DNA of 22,974 nt from Eggerthellaceae bacterium UBA3686 (GCA_002371495.1 DFIX01000005.1:1-22974); one strand, 5' to 3'; counted from the first letter of the stretch, positions 15,255-22,224 are shown. The notes: a model not told the origin generated them from the letters alone. Program-made: numbers and translations.

Positions 15255-15283
15255 TTGACGCGTGCTGAACATGCACGTATCGT
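15255..15283 (+). promoter_or_regulatory. Candidate rubrerythrin promoter
   Basis: TTGACG (15255-15260) and TATCGT (15278-15283) are separated by 17 bp. The spacer carries a small palindrome, GTGC...GCAC, that could be an operator. The position gives a leader of about 30 nt before the rbr start. Confidence 0.6.
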
Positions 15284-15318
15284 GGCGGAAGGTGCTCAGA
15301 CGAGAGAAAGGACGCGCC

Positions 15319-15858
15319 ATGGAGTTGAAGGGAAGCAAGACCTGGGAGAACCTGGAAACTGCTTTCGCGGGCGAATCGCAGGCCCATACGAAGTACCAGT
15401 ACTATGCCAGCAAGGCGAAGAAAGACGGCTACGAGCAGATCGCCGAGATGTTCCTCGAGACTTCGCGCAACGAGAAGGAACACGCCAAGATGTGGTTCAA
15501 GTACCTGCACGATGGCGCTGTGCCTGACACGATGACCAACCTCAACGACGCGGCTGACGGCGAGAACTACGAGTGGACCGACATGTACGACGAGTTCGCC
15601 AAAGTGGCCGACGAAGAGGGCTTTGCCGAGATTGCCGAGAAGTTCCGCCAGGTCGGCGCTATCGAGAAGCACCACGAGGAGCGCTACCGCACGTTCATCG
15701 GCAACATCGAGGACGGTATCGTGTTCTCGCGCGATGGCGACCGCACCTGGATTTGCCGTAACTGCGGGCACATCGTAATCGGCAAGGAAGCACCCGAGAT
15801 CTGCCCGGTGTGCGCGCATCCGCGCAGCTACTTCGAGCTGAAGGCCCAGAACTACTAA
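15319..15858 (+). CDS. rbr: Rubrerythrin
   Basis: This 179-residue cytoplasmic peroxide reductase is typical of anaerobes. The N-terminal ferritin-like four-helix domain carries diiron-ligand segments NLETAFAGESQAHTKY, ETSRNEKEHAKMWF and VGAIEKHHEERYRTF. The C-terminal rubredoxin-like domain has the two Cys pairs CRNCGHIVIGKEAPEICPVCAHP that bind one iron. The ATG at 15319 follows GAAAGGA; an in-frame upstream start at 15262 would overlap the promoter and adds unrelated sequence. It is monocistronic, with its own promoter and terminator. It is expected to detoxify H2O2 with electrons from rubredoxin or NAD(P)H-dependent partners. Confidence 0.96.
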   Translation: MELKGSKTWENLETAFAGESQAHTKYQYYASKAKKDGYEQIAEMFLETSRNEKEHAKMWFKYLHDGAVPDTMTNLNDAADGENYEWTDMYDEFAKVADEEGFAEIAEKFRQVGAIEKHHEERYRTFIGNIEDGIVFSRDGDRTWICRNCGHIVIGKEAPEICPVCAHPRSYFELKAQNY

Positions 15859-15867
15859 GAACTCGAT

Positions 15868-15899
15868 GAGACAGGGCTACGGGCCCTGTCTCTTTCTTT
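15868..15899 (+). terminator. Rho-independent terminator of rubrerythrin
   Basis: GAGACAGGGC and GCCCTGTCTC form a 10-bp stem with a five-base loop, followed by TTTCTTT. It ends at the stop codon of the convergent ccdA gene. Confidence 0.85.
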
Positions 15900-16605
15900 A
15901 TGCGGAGAGCGCGCCGAGCCAGAGACCCAGCTGGCCGGTGGCCATGAGCACGCCGACGAGCACGAGGAGCGTCCCGCATACCTTGTCGATAATGGTGTAG
16001 TGGCGCTTCACCCAGGCAAATGCGCCCTCAAGCTTGTCGATCAAGATGGCTGCAAGGAAAAAGGGGAGCCCCAAGCCCAGCGAATAGCACAAAAGCAGGG
16101 CTATTCCCTTGGCCGTCTGGCCCGAGCTGGCGGCAAGGCTCAGGGCCGAACCCAAGAACGCTCCGACGCAAGGCGTCCAACCGATGGCGAAGACTATTCC
16201 GAACAGGACGGAGCTGGCGAAGCCGCGCGGGATGACCCCGGTGCGCGGTTTCAGCGTGCGCTGCAAAAGCGGGATGCGCAGGATGCCCAGGTAGTTCAGG
16301 CCAAGAACGATGACCACGGCGCCGCAGATTGCGTTCAGGGCGGCTTGGTGCTGCAGGAACAGTGCGCCTATCGTGCCGGCAAATGCGCCCATGAGCGTGA
16401 ACAGCGCCGAGAATCCGAGGATGAACCCGAGCGCACAGCGGACGGTGCGTCCCGTGCGCCCAGCTGCCCTGCCGCCTCCAGTGCCGTTTTCGCCGCCCTG
16501 CCCTGCGTCTCCTGCGAAGTAGGCGACGTAGATTGGCAGCATTGGGAGCAAGCAGGGCGATATGAACGTGATGACGCCCTCTAGAAACGTAATCGCGAAT
16601 TCCAT
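15898..16605 (-). CDS. ccdA: CcdA/DsbD-type thiol-disulfide transmembrane protein
   Basis: This 235-residue, about six-TM inner-membrane protein carries reducing equivalents from cytoplasmic thioredoxin to the outside. The two conserved Pro-Cys sites are visible in FISPCLLPMLPIYVAYFAG (near residues 14-32) and FAIGWTPCVGAFLGSAL. A Gly/Arg-rich insert, GQGGENGTGGGRAAGRTGR, follows the first helix. It lies 17 nt after the TlpA-like gene in the same direction, so the two probably form an operon in which CcdA reduces the TlpA-like protein. No cytochrome c maturation genes are in the window. Confidence 0.9.
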   Translation of the reverse strand: MEFAITFLEGVITFISPCLLPMLPIYVAYFAGDAGQGGENGTGGGRAAGRTGRTVRCALGFILGFSALFTLMGAFAGTIGALFLQHQAALNAICGAVVIVLGLNYLGILRIPLLQRTLKPRTGVIPRGFASSVLFGIVFAIGWTPCVGAFLGSALSLAASSGQTAKGIALLLCYSLGLGLPFFLAAILIDKLEGAFAWVKRHYTIIDKVCGTLLVLVGVLMATGQLGLWLGALSA

Positions 16606-16622
16606 CCTAGCGCCTGCCGTGG

Positions 16623-17234
16623 CTATTCTTCGACGAGCTCGGTGAGCGTTGAGCGCATGGCCTTGGGGTCGATGGCTCCGGCGGACACGTCGAGGATGTC
16701 GCCGTTGCGCGCGACGATGACGGTGGTGGGCAGGTTGGTCGCGCCGTACTTGTACATGGCGTTTAGGCTGGTGTCGTAATAAGCGGGTAGGCGATAGCCG
16801 TTGTCGGCTAGCCAGTCAGATGCCTTCTGGACCGTCTCGCGCTTTCCGTCGGCCACATCGATGAAGGCAAACGAAACGCGATCTCCGTATTCGTCGTAGA
16901 TTTCCTGATAGTCGCCCATTTCGTTTACGCAATACGGACACCAGGTTGCCCAGAAATTCATGACCAGGGGCTTGCCGTCGGCGATTTCGGTCAGCTTGAG
17001 CCCTTCGTCCGATTCGGTGTAGACCGTCGCGTCGAATTCCGAGAGCTTCGGCAGTTCGCGTGAGCTTTCAGTCGTTGTGGTGCGGGTCTCTGGCTGGGAG
17101 TCGTGCGCTTGCGCCGCGAGCATCTGGTAGGCGAAGAAGGCAGCGGCGATGACCGCGACAAGCACGATGAGCGCTACGAGCGCCTCGCGTCTGCGTGGTT
17201 GCTCGGCAGGTTGATTGGCGTCGTTGGTTTCCAT
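16623..17234 (-). CDS. Membrane-anchored TlpA-like thioredoxin
   Basis: This 203-residue thiol-disulfide oxidoreductase has an N-terminal anchor (ALVALIVLVAVIAAAFFAYQML, about residues 18-39) and an extracytoplasmic thioredoxin fold. The active site is WATWCPYC in KPLVMNFWATWCPYCVNEMGDYQEIYDEY. The cis-Pro region is ATNLPTTVIVARNGDI. The second ATG (17234) is preferred because the anchor then lies close to the N-terminus; the longer form from 17300 adds 22 residues, and neither start has a clear ribosome site. The product probably reduces disulfides in exported proteins with electrons from the adjacent CcdA. Confidence 0.87.
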   Translation of the reverse strand: METNDANQPAEQPRRREALVALIVLVAVIAAAFFAYQMLAAQAHDSQPETRTTTTESSRELPKLSEFDATVYTESDEGLKLTEIADGKPLVMNFWATWCPYCVNEMGDYQEIYDEYGDRVSFAFIDVADGKRETVQKASDWLADNGYRLPAYYDTSLNAMYKYGATNLPTTVIVARNGDILDVSAGAIDPKAMRSTLTELVEE

Positions 17235-17351
17235 GGGCGTAATGGTATCAGAAACAAGTGGGCATTCGCTCGCATCCGGGTCCCAGTGCGCCTTTTCCAT
17301 GTTTGTGCGAATTGTCTTTGTTTGTGACGGGAACGTGACGGTTCAGAAAAT

Positions 17352-17382
17352 TTGAGCCGCTACGGCTCAAGGGTGCTATAGT
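17352..17382 (+). promoter_or_regulatory. groES promoter with overlapping HAIR-like palindrome
   Basis: TATAGT at 17377-17382 is a good -10. The likely -35, TTGAGC (17352-17357), is 19 bp away and is the left arm of a perfect inverted repeat, TTGAGCCG-CTA-CGGCTCAA (17352-17370). This resembles the HspR operator HAIR (CTTGAGT-N7-ACTCAAG), sharing TTGAG-N9-CTCAAG. An HspR-type repressor bound here would block the -35. Confidence 0.6.
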
Positions 17383-17391
17383 ACGACTCTG

Positions 17392-17418
17392 TTAGCACTC
17401 GGAGGTCGAGAGTGCTAA
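17392..17418 (+). promoter_or_regulatory. CIRCE operator (HrcA site) before groES
   Basis: TTAGCACTC, nine bases, then GAGTGCTAA is an exact match to the CIRCE consensus. It begins 10 nt after the -10, at the expected transcript start, so HrcA can repress the groES-groEL transcript. Confidence 0.97.
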
Positions 17419-17462
17419 AACCAAAGCAAGGTAATGTTTGTCTAGGAAGAAAGGCAATTGCA

Positions 17463-17750
17463 ATGGCTCTTAAACCGTTGGGCGATCGCGTGATCGTCAA
17501 GGCTGACGAGGCCGAAGAGACTACCGCATCTGGCCTGTATTTGGCCCGCGAGTCTAAGGAAAAGCCGACGACCGGCATCGTGCTGGCAGTGGGCGAGGGC
17601 AAGCTCGATAAGGATGGCAACCTGGTTCCCGTTCCCGTCAAGGTCGGCGACAAGGTTATCTTCGGCAAGTACGGCGGAACCGAGATCACGTTCGATGACG
17701 AAGAGGTCCTGATCCTGCGCGCGGATGATATATACGCGGTCGTCGAATAG
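17463..17750 (+). CDS. groES: Co-chaperonin GroES
   Basis: This 95-residue heptameric lid of the GroEL chamber has the family start LKPLGDRVIVKADEAEETTASGLYL, the mobile loop around residues 17-33, and KVGDKVIFGKYGGTEI and ILRADDIYAVVE at the end. The ATG at 17463 follows GAAAGG at 17448-17453 and gives the standard length; the longer open frame starts inside CIRCE. Expression should be heat- and stress-inducible through CIRCE and perhaps the HAIR-like site. groEL follows after 199 nt. Confidence 0.97.
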   Translation: MALKPLGDRVIVKADEAEETTASGLYLARESKEKPTTGIVLAVGEGKLDKDGNLVPVPVKVGDKVIFGKYGGTEITFDDEEVLILRADDIYAVVE

Positions 17751-17949
17751 ATAAACCGTCACTTATCCCGACGGCTTCCCGTGACGGCGCATTTGGCTTT
17801 CAGAACCTGGCTTCGATCGCACGCGGCGCGAAGGCCGCTTAGCTCGTCTCAGCCAGAACCTTTAAACCAACTGCACTCGTCACGGAAACCCGTAAACCCG
17901 GTTGTGATTGGAGCAAACCGGGGCTGATAACGAAAGGAAGTCATTCATC
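17751..17949. other. groES-groEL intergenic region
   Basis: The 199-nt gap is long for this operon. It holds an inverted repeat CCGTCAC...GTGACGG near 17757-17788 and a hairpin CCCGGTT...AACCGGG near 17899-17924 just before the groEL ribosome site. I find no clear second promoter or CIRCE element here. The hairpins could alter the GroES:GroEL ratio by processing or stability. Confidence 0.45.
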
Positions 17950-19584
17950 ATGGCTAAAGACATCAAGTTCGAGGCAGACGCGCGTGGCGCGCTTGCCAAT
18001 GGCGTGACGAAGCTCGCCGACGCCGTCAAGGTTACCCTTGGCCCCAAGGGCCGCTACGTCGCCATCGAGAAGTCCTATGGCGCACCGGTCATAACCAACG
18101 ACGGCGTGACGGTTGCTCGCGAGGTCGAGCTCGAGAACCCGGTCGAGAACATGGGTGCCCAGCTCGTGCGCGAGGCCGCCGTTAAGACCAACGACGTCGC
18201 CGGTGACGGCACCACCACCGCCACGCTGCTCGCCGACGTCATCGTGCGTGAAGGTCTGCGCAACGTCACGGCCGGTGCCGATGCGCTCGGCATTCGCCGC
18301 GGCATTCAGCTGGCAACCAACGCCATCGTCGAGCAGATCAAGGCCGACGCCCAGGAGGTTTCCAGCAAGGAGCAGATCGCTAACGTCGGCACCATCTCGG
18401 CCGGCGATGCCGAGATCGGTCAGAAGATCGCCGAGGCAATGGACGTCGTGGGCAACGACGGCGCCATCTCGGTCGAAGAGAGCCAGACCTTCGGCATGGA
18501 GATGGAAATCGTCGAGGGCATGCAGTACGACCGCGGCTACATCTCGCCGTACATGGCCACCGACATGGAGCGCATGGAGGCCGTGCTCAACGATCCGTTC
18601 ATTCTGCTGACCGACCAGAAGATCAGCAACATCCAAGACATGCTGCCGTTGCTCGAGGCTGTCATGAAATCCGGCCGCACGCTGCTGATCGTGGCCGAGG
18701 ATGTCGAGGGCGAGGCTCTGGCCACGCTGCTGCTGAACAAGCTGCGCGGCACGCTCAACGTCGTCGCCGTCAAGGCTCCGGGCTTCGGCGACCGCCGCAA
18801 GCGCATCCTCGAGGACATGGCCGCCGTTACCGGTGCCCAGGTCGTCGCCAAGGACTTCGGCATGACGTTGGCAGACGCGACTCTCGAGGCCTGTGGCCAT
18901 GCGCGCACCGTCAAGGTCACCAAGGACACCGTTCTCATCGTCGACGGCGCTGGCGACAAGGCCACCATCGAGGGCCGCATCGCTCAGATCAAGGCCGAAC
19001 TCGAGCGTACCGAGAGCGAGTTCGATCGCGAGAAGCTGCAGGAACGCCTCTCGAAGCTCTCTGGCGGTGTTGCCGTGCTGAAGGTCGGCGCAGCTACCGA
19101 GCCCGAGCTGAAGGAGAAGAAGTCCCGCATTGAAGATGCCCTGCAGGCAACTCGCGCGGCTGTGGAGGAAGGCATCGTCGCCGGTGGTGGTGTGGCTCTC
19201 GTCAACGCCCTGCCTGCGCTGGACGCCCTTCAGACTGCTGACAAGGACGAGGAAGTCGGCATCAACATCATTCGCAAGGCCGTCGAGGCGCCGCTTCGCG
19301 CTATCGCCGGCAACGCTGGCTTCGAGGGTTCCGTCGTGGTCGAGAAGGTCAAGGGCCTTGCCAAGGGCGAGGGCCTGAACTGCGCCACCGGCGAATACGG
19401 CGATCTGATTGCCATGGGCGTTTCCGACCCGGTCAAGGTTACGCGCACGGCGCTCGAGTCCGCTGCTTCCGTGGCGGCGCTCATCCTCATCACCGAGGCC
19501 ACCATCAACGAGATTCCGAAGGATCCCGATCCCGCAGCCGCTGCTGCAGCTGCAGCAGCCGGAATGGGCGGCGGCATGATGTAA
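17950..19584 (+). CDS. groEL: Chaperonin GroEL (Hsp60)
   Basis: This 544-residue ATP-driven folding chaperone forms double heptamer rings. Hallmarks are DAVKVTLGPKGRYVAIEKSYG, the ATPase loop DVAGDGTTTATLL, the apical-domain block KAPGFGDRRKRILEDMA, VEEGIVAGGGVAL and the flexible Gly-Met tail GMGGGMM after an Ala run. The ATG at 17950 follows CGAAAGGAAG and gives the usual start AKDIKFEADARGAL. It is read with groES. The sequence is complete and shows no unusual change. Confidence 0.98.
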   Translation: MAKDIKFEADARGALANGVTKLADAVKVTLGPKGRYVAIEKSYGAPVITNDGVTVAREVELENPVENMGAQLVREAAVKTNDVAGDGTTTATLLADVIVREGLRNVTAGADALGIRRGIQLATNAIVEQIKADAQEVSSKEQIANVGTISAGDAEIGQKIAEAMDVVGNDGAISVEESQTFGMEMEIVEGMQYDRGYISPYMATDMERMEAVLNDPFILLTDQKISNIQDMLPLLEAVMKSGRTLLIVAEDVEGEALATLLLNKLRGTLNVVAVKAPGFGDRRKRILEDMAAVTGAQVVAKDFGMTLADATLEACGHARTVKVTKDTVLIVDGAGDKATIEGRIAQIKAELERTESEFDREKLQERLSKLSGGVAVLKVGAATEPELKEKKSRIEDALQATRAAVEEGIVAGGGVALVNALPALDALQTADKDEEVGINIIRKAVEAPLRAIAGNAGFEGSVVVEKVKGLAKGEGLNCATGEYGDLIAMGVSDPVKVTRTALESAASVAALILITEATINEIPKDPDPAAAAAAAAAGMGGGMM

Positions 19585-19588
19585 TCTA

Positions 19589-19706
19589 GTTGCGCCGTTC
19601 CGCGAACGGCGCAACCGCTGCACGCTGCGCGGCTAGAGCCGCGCGAACACTTCGCCCCTGGGGCAAAGCGTTCGCGAACAGATTGCCCCAGGGGTGAAGT
19701 GTTCGC
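19589..19706. repeat. Three consecutive hairpins after groEL
   Basis: Hairpin 1 is GTTGCGCCGTT / AACGGCGCAAC (19589-19615, 11 bp, 5-base loop). Hairpin 2 is GCGCGGCT-AG-AGCCGCGC (19627-19644). Hairpin 3 is a 24-bp inverted repeat (19643-19666 with 19683-19706, beginning GCGAACACTTCGCCCC) with a single mismatch and a 16-nt loop that contains GTTCGCGAAC. None has a T tract. They may end the groESL transcript or protect it. Hairpins 2 and 3 overlap by two bases. Confidence 0.8.
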
Positions 19707-19765
19707 ATGGCGTGTAGATTTAGCGCATGGTAAGAAACTCGGCTATCATGCGCTGATGGACAAAC

Positions 19766-19795
19766 GAACGGGACGGCTTTTCAGCCGTCCCGTTC
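19766..19795. terminator. 13-bp hairpin between groEL and the metal exporter
   Basis: GAACGGGACGGCT pairs with AGCCGTCCCGTTC around TTTC. The stem is very stable, but only two T close the plus-strand arm and no U run follows. It may still block read-through into the exporter gene. The 92 nt up to the exporter start show two weaker hairpins (GGTG/CACC and CGCCA/TGGCG). Confidence 0.55.
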
Positions 19796-19887
19796 CGCAT
19801 TATCGGGCGATTTGAACAATTGCTCATATGACTAGAGGTGGCAACGGGAGCACCACGGGCGCCATATGCTGGCGGGAAGGGAATTGG

Positions 19888-20961
19888 ATGAACGGTATTG
19901 CAATTGCACATGCTCATGAGCATGCGGCAGAGCACGCTCATGAGCACGCGCATGCGGTTGCGGCGTCTGGTGGGGTGGATTTCTTCGATCTTGCGTTCGA
20001 CGTGCTTCATGATGCCGTCGTCGATACGCTCTATCTCATACCGTTTCTGCTGGTCACGTACTTGGCTATGGAATGGCTCGAGCACAAGACGGGCGAGAAG
20101 ACGCAGAACGCCATCAGGCGCGCAGGTGCGGCGGGTCCGGCCATCGGAGCGATTTTGGGCGTGGTGCCCCAATGTGGGTTTTCGGCGGCAGCTTCGACGC
20201 TCTACGCCGGTCGCGTGGTGACGCTGGGCACGTTGTTCGCCGTGTTCCTTTCGACTTCCGACGAGATGCTGCCCATCTTCATCGCCGAACAAGTTCCCAT
20301 GAACGTGCTCGTTCCGATCTTGGTCATGAAGGTTTTCATCGGCATGACCTTCGGCTTCGTTGTCGATGCGTTTTTACGCGCGACGCATCGGGACCATCGC
20401 CACCTTCATATTCACGAGATTTGCGAGCGTGATGGTTGCGATTGTTCGCACGACTGTGCGACCTGCGAGGAAAACCCCGAGCTCGCCTACGAACATTATG
20501 ACGACTGCGTCGATGGCTGCGACCACGAGCACCATCATCATGATCATTCGCATGACGCCGGTTGGGGAGGAATCGTCAAGAGCGCCTGCAAGCATACGCT
20601 CCAGGTCACGCTGTTCGTGTTCTTGGTGTCGCTTGCGCTCAACGCCGTGCTCGCATTCGTGGGCGAAGAGGCTTTGGAGGCGTTTTTCGGCGAGAACGAG
20701 GTGCTGGCCGTCGTCGGCTCTGCAATTATCGGCCTCATCCCCAATTGCGCTGCAAGCGTGGCTATCGCTCAGCTCTACGTCGAGGGCGTTTTGAGCCTTG
20801 GGGCCTGTATGGCAGGCCTGCTCTCGGCTGCTGGTGTCGGACTACTCGTATTGCTGCGCACAAACCGGCATGCAGCTGAGAATGCGGCCATTATCGCAGT
20901 CCTCGCTGCTTTCAGTGCCGTATGCGGTTTGCTCATACAGCTGGTCGGTTTCACGTTGTAG
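19888..20961 (+). CDS. Putative 10-TM heavy-metal exporter with His-rich segments
   Basis: This 357-residue membrane protein matches the 10-TM putative metal exporter family, also annotated as putative manganese or arsenic efflux. It has two related halves, each with a Pro-x-Cys motif: GAILGVVPQCGFSAAASTLYAGR and GLIPNCAASVAIAQLYVEG. The N-terminus is His-rich (AHAHEHAAEHAHEHAHA), and the cytoplasmic or external loop between halves is rich in His, Cys and Asp (CDCSHDCATC...CDHEHHHHDHSHD), fitting metal capture. GGGAAGGGAA ends just before the ATG at 19888, so the in-frame ATG at 19828 is less likely. Metal and direction are inferred from the family; no known riboswitch was recognised upstream. 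Confidence 0.82.
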   Translation: MNGIAIAHAHEHAAEHAHEHAHAVAASGGVDFFDLAFDVLHDAVVDTLYLIPFLLVTYLAMEWLEHKTGEKTQNAIRRAGAAGPAIGAILGVVPQCGFSAAASTLYAGRVVTLGTLFAVFLSTSDEMLPIFIAEQVPMNVLVPILVMKVFIGMTFGFVVDAFLRATHRDHRHLHIHEICERDGCDCSHDCATCEENPELAYEHYDDCVDGCDHEHHHHDHSHDAGWGGIVKSACKHTLQVTLFVFLVSLALNAVLAFVGEEALEAFFGENEVLAVVGSAIIGLIPNCAASVAIAQLYVEGVLSLGACMAGLLSAAGVGLLVLLRTNRHAAENAAIIAVLAAFSAVCGLLIQLVGFTL

Positions 20962-21390
20962 GCACGTGCGAGCACCGGTTACCCTTAGGGGAACTGGATA
21001 TACGCGTGCATTTGAAATGACATCGTTGCTACGGCAACGTGTTGGCCATGGGGGGGATTGCTGAGGTGGTGGTCGCCTTCACCCACGGCCGGAAAACTTC
21101 CGCACTCGCAAATCCCGTTCGATTTACCGCGTCCCGTTGACGAAATCGACGGATGCCAACCTATTTGCGGCTCGGGAAAAGCGCTGTCGGCATTTCCGCA
21201 GATGGCAGTGTGACCGCGTCCCTTTTCGGGCAAAAAACCGAGAATCTCAAATCCCGTTCACGTAGGGCTTTCGTTCCTGACGAGATAAACGGGCGTCGAA
21301 GTCCCCCGGATGAAATCGACGGTTGTCGACCTTTCCGTTGACGAGATGGACGGGTGCCGAGCTTTTCTGAGGCTCGGTAAGGGATTTAAG
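20962..21390. other. Gene-free region with degenerate repeats, part 1
   Basis: No open frame here has a ribosome site or recognisable protein. Present are a terminator-like hairpin CCGGTTACCC / GGGGAACTGG (20975-20997, two mismatches), a hairpin CGTTGC-TACG-GCAACG near 21025-21040, a run of seven G near 21050, and degenerate repeats described separately. Confidence 0.5.
21135..21382. repeat. Degenerate repeats with a TGACGA-AT-ACGG pattern
   Basis: Four related segments of about 26 bp start near 21135, 21274, 21306 and 21336. They share a pattern close to CGTTGACGAAATCGACGG with TGCC or TGTC after it. The first and last belong to a longer repeat of about 47 bp that ends in GGCTCGG (21135-21181 and 21336-21382). 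AAATCCCGTTC occurs upstream of the first and second. Each unit is partly self-complementary (CCGTTGA...TCGACGG). Confidence 0.6.
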
Positions 21391-21556
21391 GAGTTTTGTG
21401 CAAAAAATCGCATTAGATGGCGAATCATCTGGCCTCTCGGCGATTGCTCTCTGCAATCGTGCCTGCTCGTGCGATTACGGCGTCTCGAAGCCCCTTCAAA
21501 TTGGGCGCGTCGGCGCGGACGATTCGCCATCTAATGCGATTTCTTGCACAAAACTC
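21391..21556. repeat. 36-bp inverted repeat with 94-nt loop
   Basis: The arms at 21391-21426 and 21521-21556 are reverse complements with one mismatch. The arm is AT-rich at the outer end (GAGTTTTGTGC) and unrelated to the R1-R6 arms. The loop holds a small hairpin, GATTGC-TCTCT-GCAATC, and also CGGCGATT (21438-21445) and CGAAGCC (21486-21492), in the same order and about the same spacing as in the R elements. No protein-coding potential is convincing. Confidence 0.85.
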
Positions 21557-21751
21557 TTCAAAACCGACGTCCGATTCGCGGATTCGCACACAGCGACGTT
21601 TGCGGACCGCATATCCCAAGGGATATCGGTTCACTTGTCGTATTGCAGTTGATAAAGCGCTCATGAGCTGTGGGAATTCACGCAGCAGGCACAACAGCCA
21701 AGAGGAAGTCGCAAAGAATATAGAGTTGTATGGAGTTCTTCAAACGGATGA
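21557..21751. other. Intergenic stretch before the tRNA-linked hairpin array
   Basis: Only a small palindrome, ATATCCC-AA-GGGATAT (21611-21626), stands out. I see no gene, promoter or RNA here. Confidence 0.4.
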
Positions 21752-21772
21752 ATGGCTGGGCTGCAGGGATTC
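21752..21772. repeat. Duplicated tRNA-Gln 3' end, candidate attachment site
   Basis: These 21 bp are identical to 22021-22041, the 3' part of the tRNA-Gln gene including its encoded CCA, in the same orientation. A 3'-end tRNA duplication is the classical scar of site-specific integration. The two copies enclose only about 250 bp. Confidence 0.8.
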
Positions 21773-21773
21773 C

Positions 21774-21996
21774 ATTTTGCTTCGCAAAATAACGGCTCCG
21801 CGCTAAAGCGCTCCGCCCGAAACGCTAAAAACAGTCCACAGGACTGTTTTCCTAACGCGTTTCAAAACGCCTAGTTAGTACCAGGGGTGAGCTAAAGCTC
21901 ACCCGTCCTCGCTGAAAACAGTACACAGTGCTGTTTTCCGGGCGCTCGGACCCTCATCGGTTCGAATCAGGCAATGCTCTTGCAGCAGGCGATGAG
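21774..21996. repeat. Array of seven small hairpins next to tRNA-Gln
   Basis: In order: ATTTTGC-TTC-GCAAAAT (21774-21790); GGC-TCC-GCGCT-AA-AGCGC-TCC-GCC (21794-21817); AAAACAGTCC-ACA-GGACTGTTTT (21828-21850); CTAAC-GCGTTT-CA-AAACGC-CTA-GTTAG (21852-21878); GGGTGAGCT-AA-AGCTCACCC (21885-21904); GAAAACAGTAC-ACA-GTGCTGTTTTC (21914-21938, one mismatch); CTCATCG...CGATGAG (21953-21996). The third and sixth are copies of each other. Only a few bases separate the hairpins. No open frame is plausible. Confidence 0.85.
21827..21850 (-). terminator. Likely terminator of the tRNA transcript
   Basis: On the minus strand, AAAACAGTCC-TGT-GGACTGTTTT is followed by one more T, giving a run of five U at the 3' side of a 10-bp stem. 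It is downstream of the tRNA-Lys/tRNA-Gln pair, and the similar hairpin at 21914-21938 precedes it. Confidence 0.55.
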
Positions 21997-22021
21997 CCCT
22001 TGTTGGCAAACGATGGGGAGA

Positions 22022-22095
22022 TGGCTGGGCTGCAGGGATTCGAACCCCGATAGTCGGCACCAAAAACCGAAGTCCTGCCATTGGACGACAGCCCA
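22022..22095 (-). tRNA. trnQ: tRNA-Gln (anticodon TTG)
   Basis: The minus strand folds as a cloverleaf of 74 nt with encoded CCA. The acceptor pairs TGGGCTG with CAGCCCA and the discriminator is G. The anticodon arm TCGGT-TTTTGGT-GCCGA gives anticodon TTG, and the T arm is CGGGG-TTCGAAT-CCCTG. Its 3' end is duplicated at 21752-21772. Confidence 0.95.
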
Positions 22096-22148
22096 GCTTG
22101 GAATAGGCAAACGGTCAGAGATGCACCGTTTGCGCGCGAATTGGAAGC

Positions 22149-22224
22149 TGGTGGGCCCTGGGGGACTCGAACCCCCGACCTTGGGATTAAAAGTCCCCTG
22201 CTCTACCAACTGAGCTAAGGGCCC
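22149..22224 (-). tRNA. trnK: tRNA-Lys (anticodon TTT)
   Basis: The minus strand gives a canonical 76-nt tRNA with encoded CCA: acceptor GGGCCCT...AGGGCCC, D arm AGCTCAGTTGGTAGAGC, anticodon loop CTTTTAA (anticodon TTT), and T arm GGGGG-TTCGAGT-CCCCC. It is upstream of tRNA-Gln in the same transcript. Confidence 0.97.

Noticed and set aside
19828..19887. A manganese (yybP-ykoY) or other riboswitch before the metal exporter.
   Set aside because: Two weak hairpins exist, but no known riboswitch core sequence is recognisable.
21153..21806. Several small open frames of 60-130 codons in the gene-free region.
   Set aside because: They cross the inverted and degenerate repeats, lack ribosome sites and show no recognisable domain.
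21941..21975. A second tRNA remnant, because GGTTCGAATC resembles a T loop.
   Set aside because: The flanking bases do not pair as a T stem, and no acceptor or anticodon arm is present.
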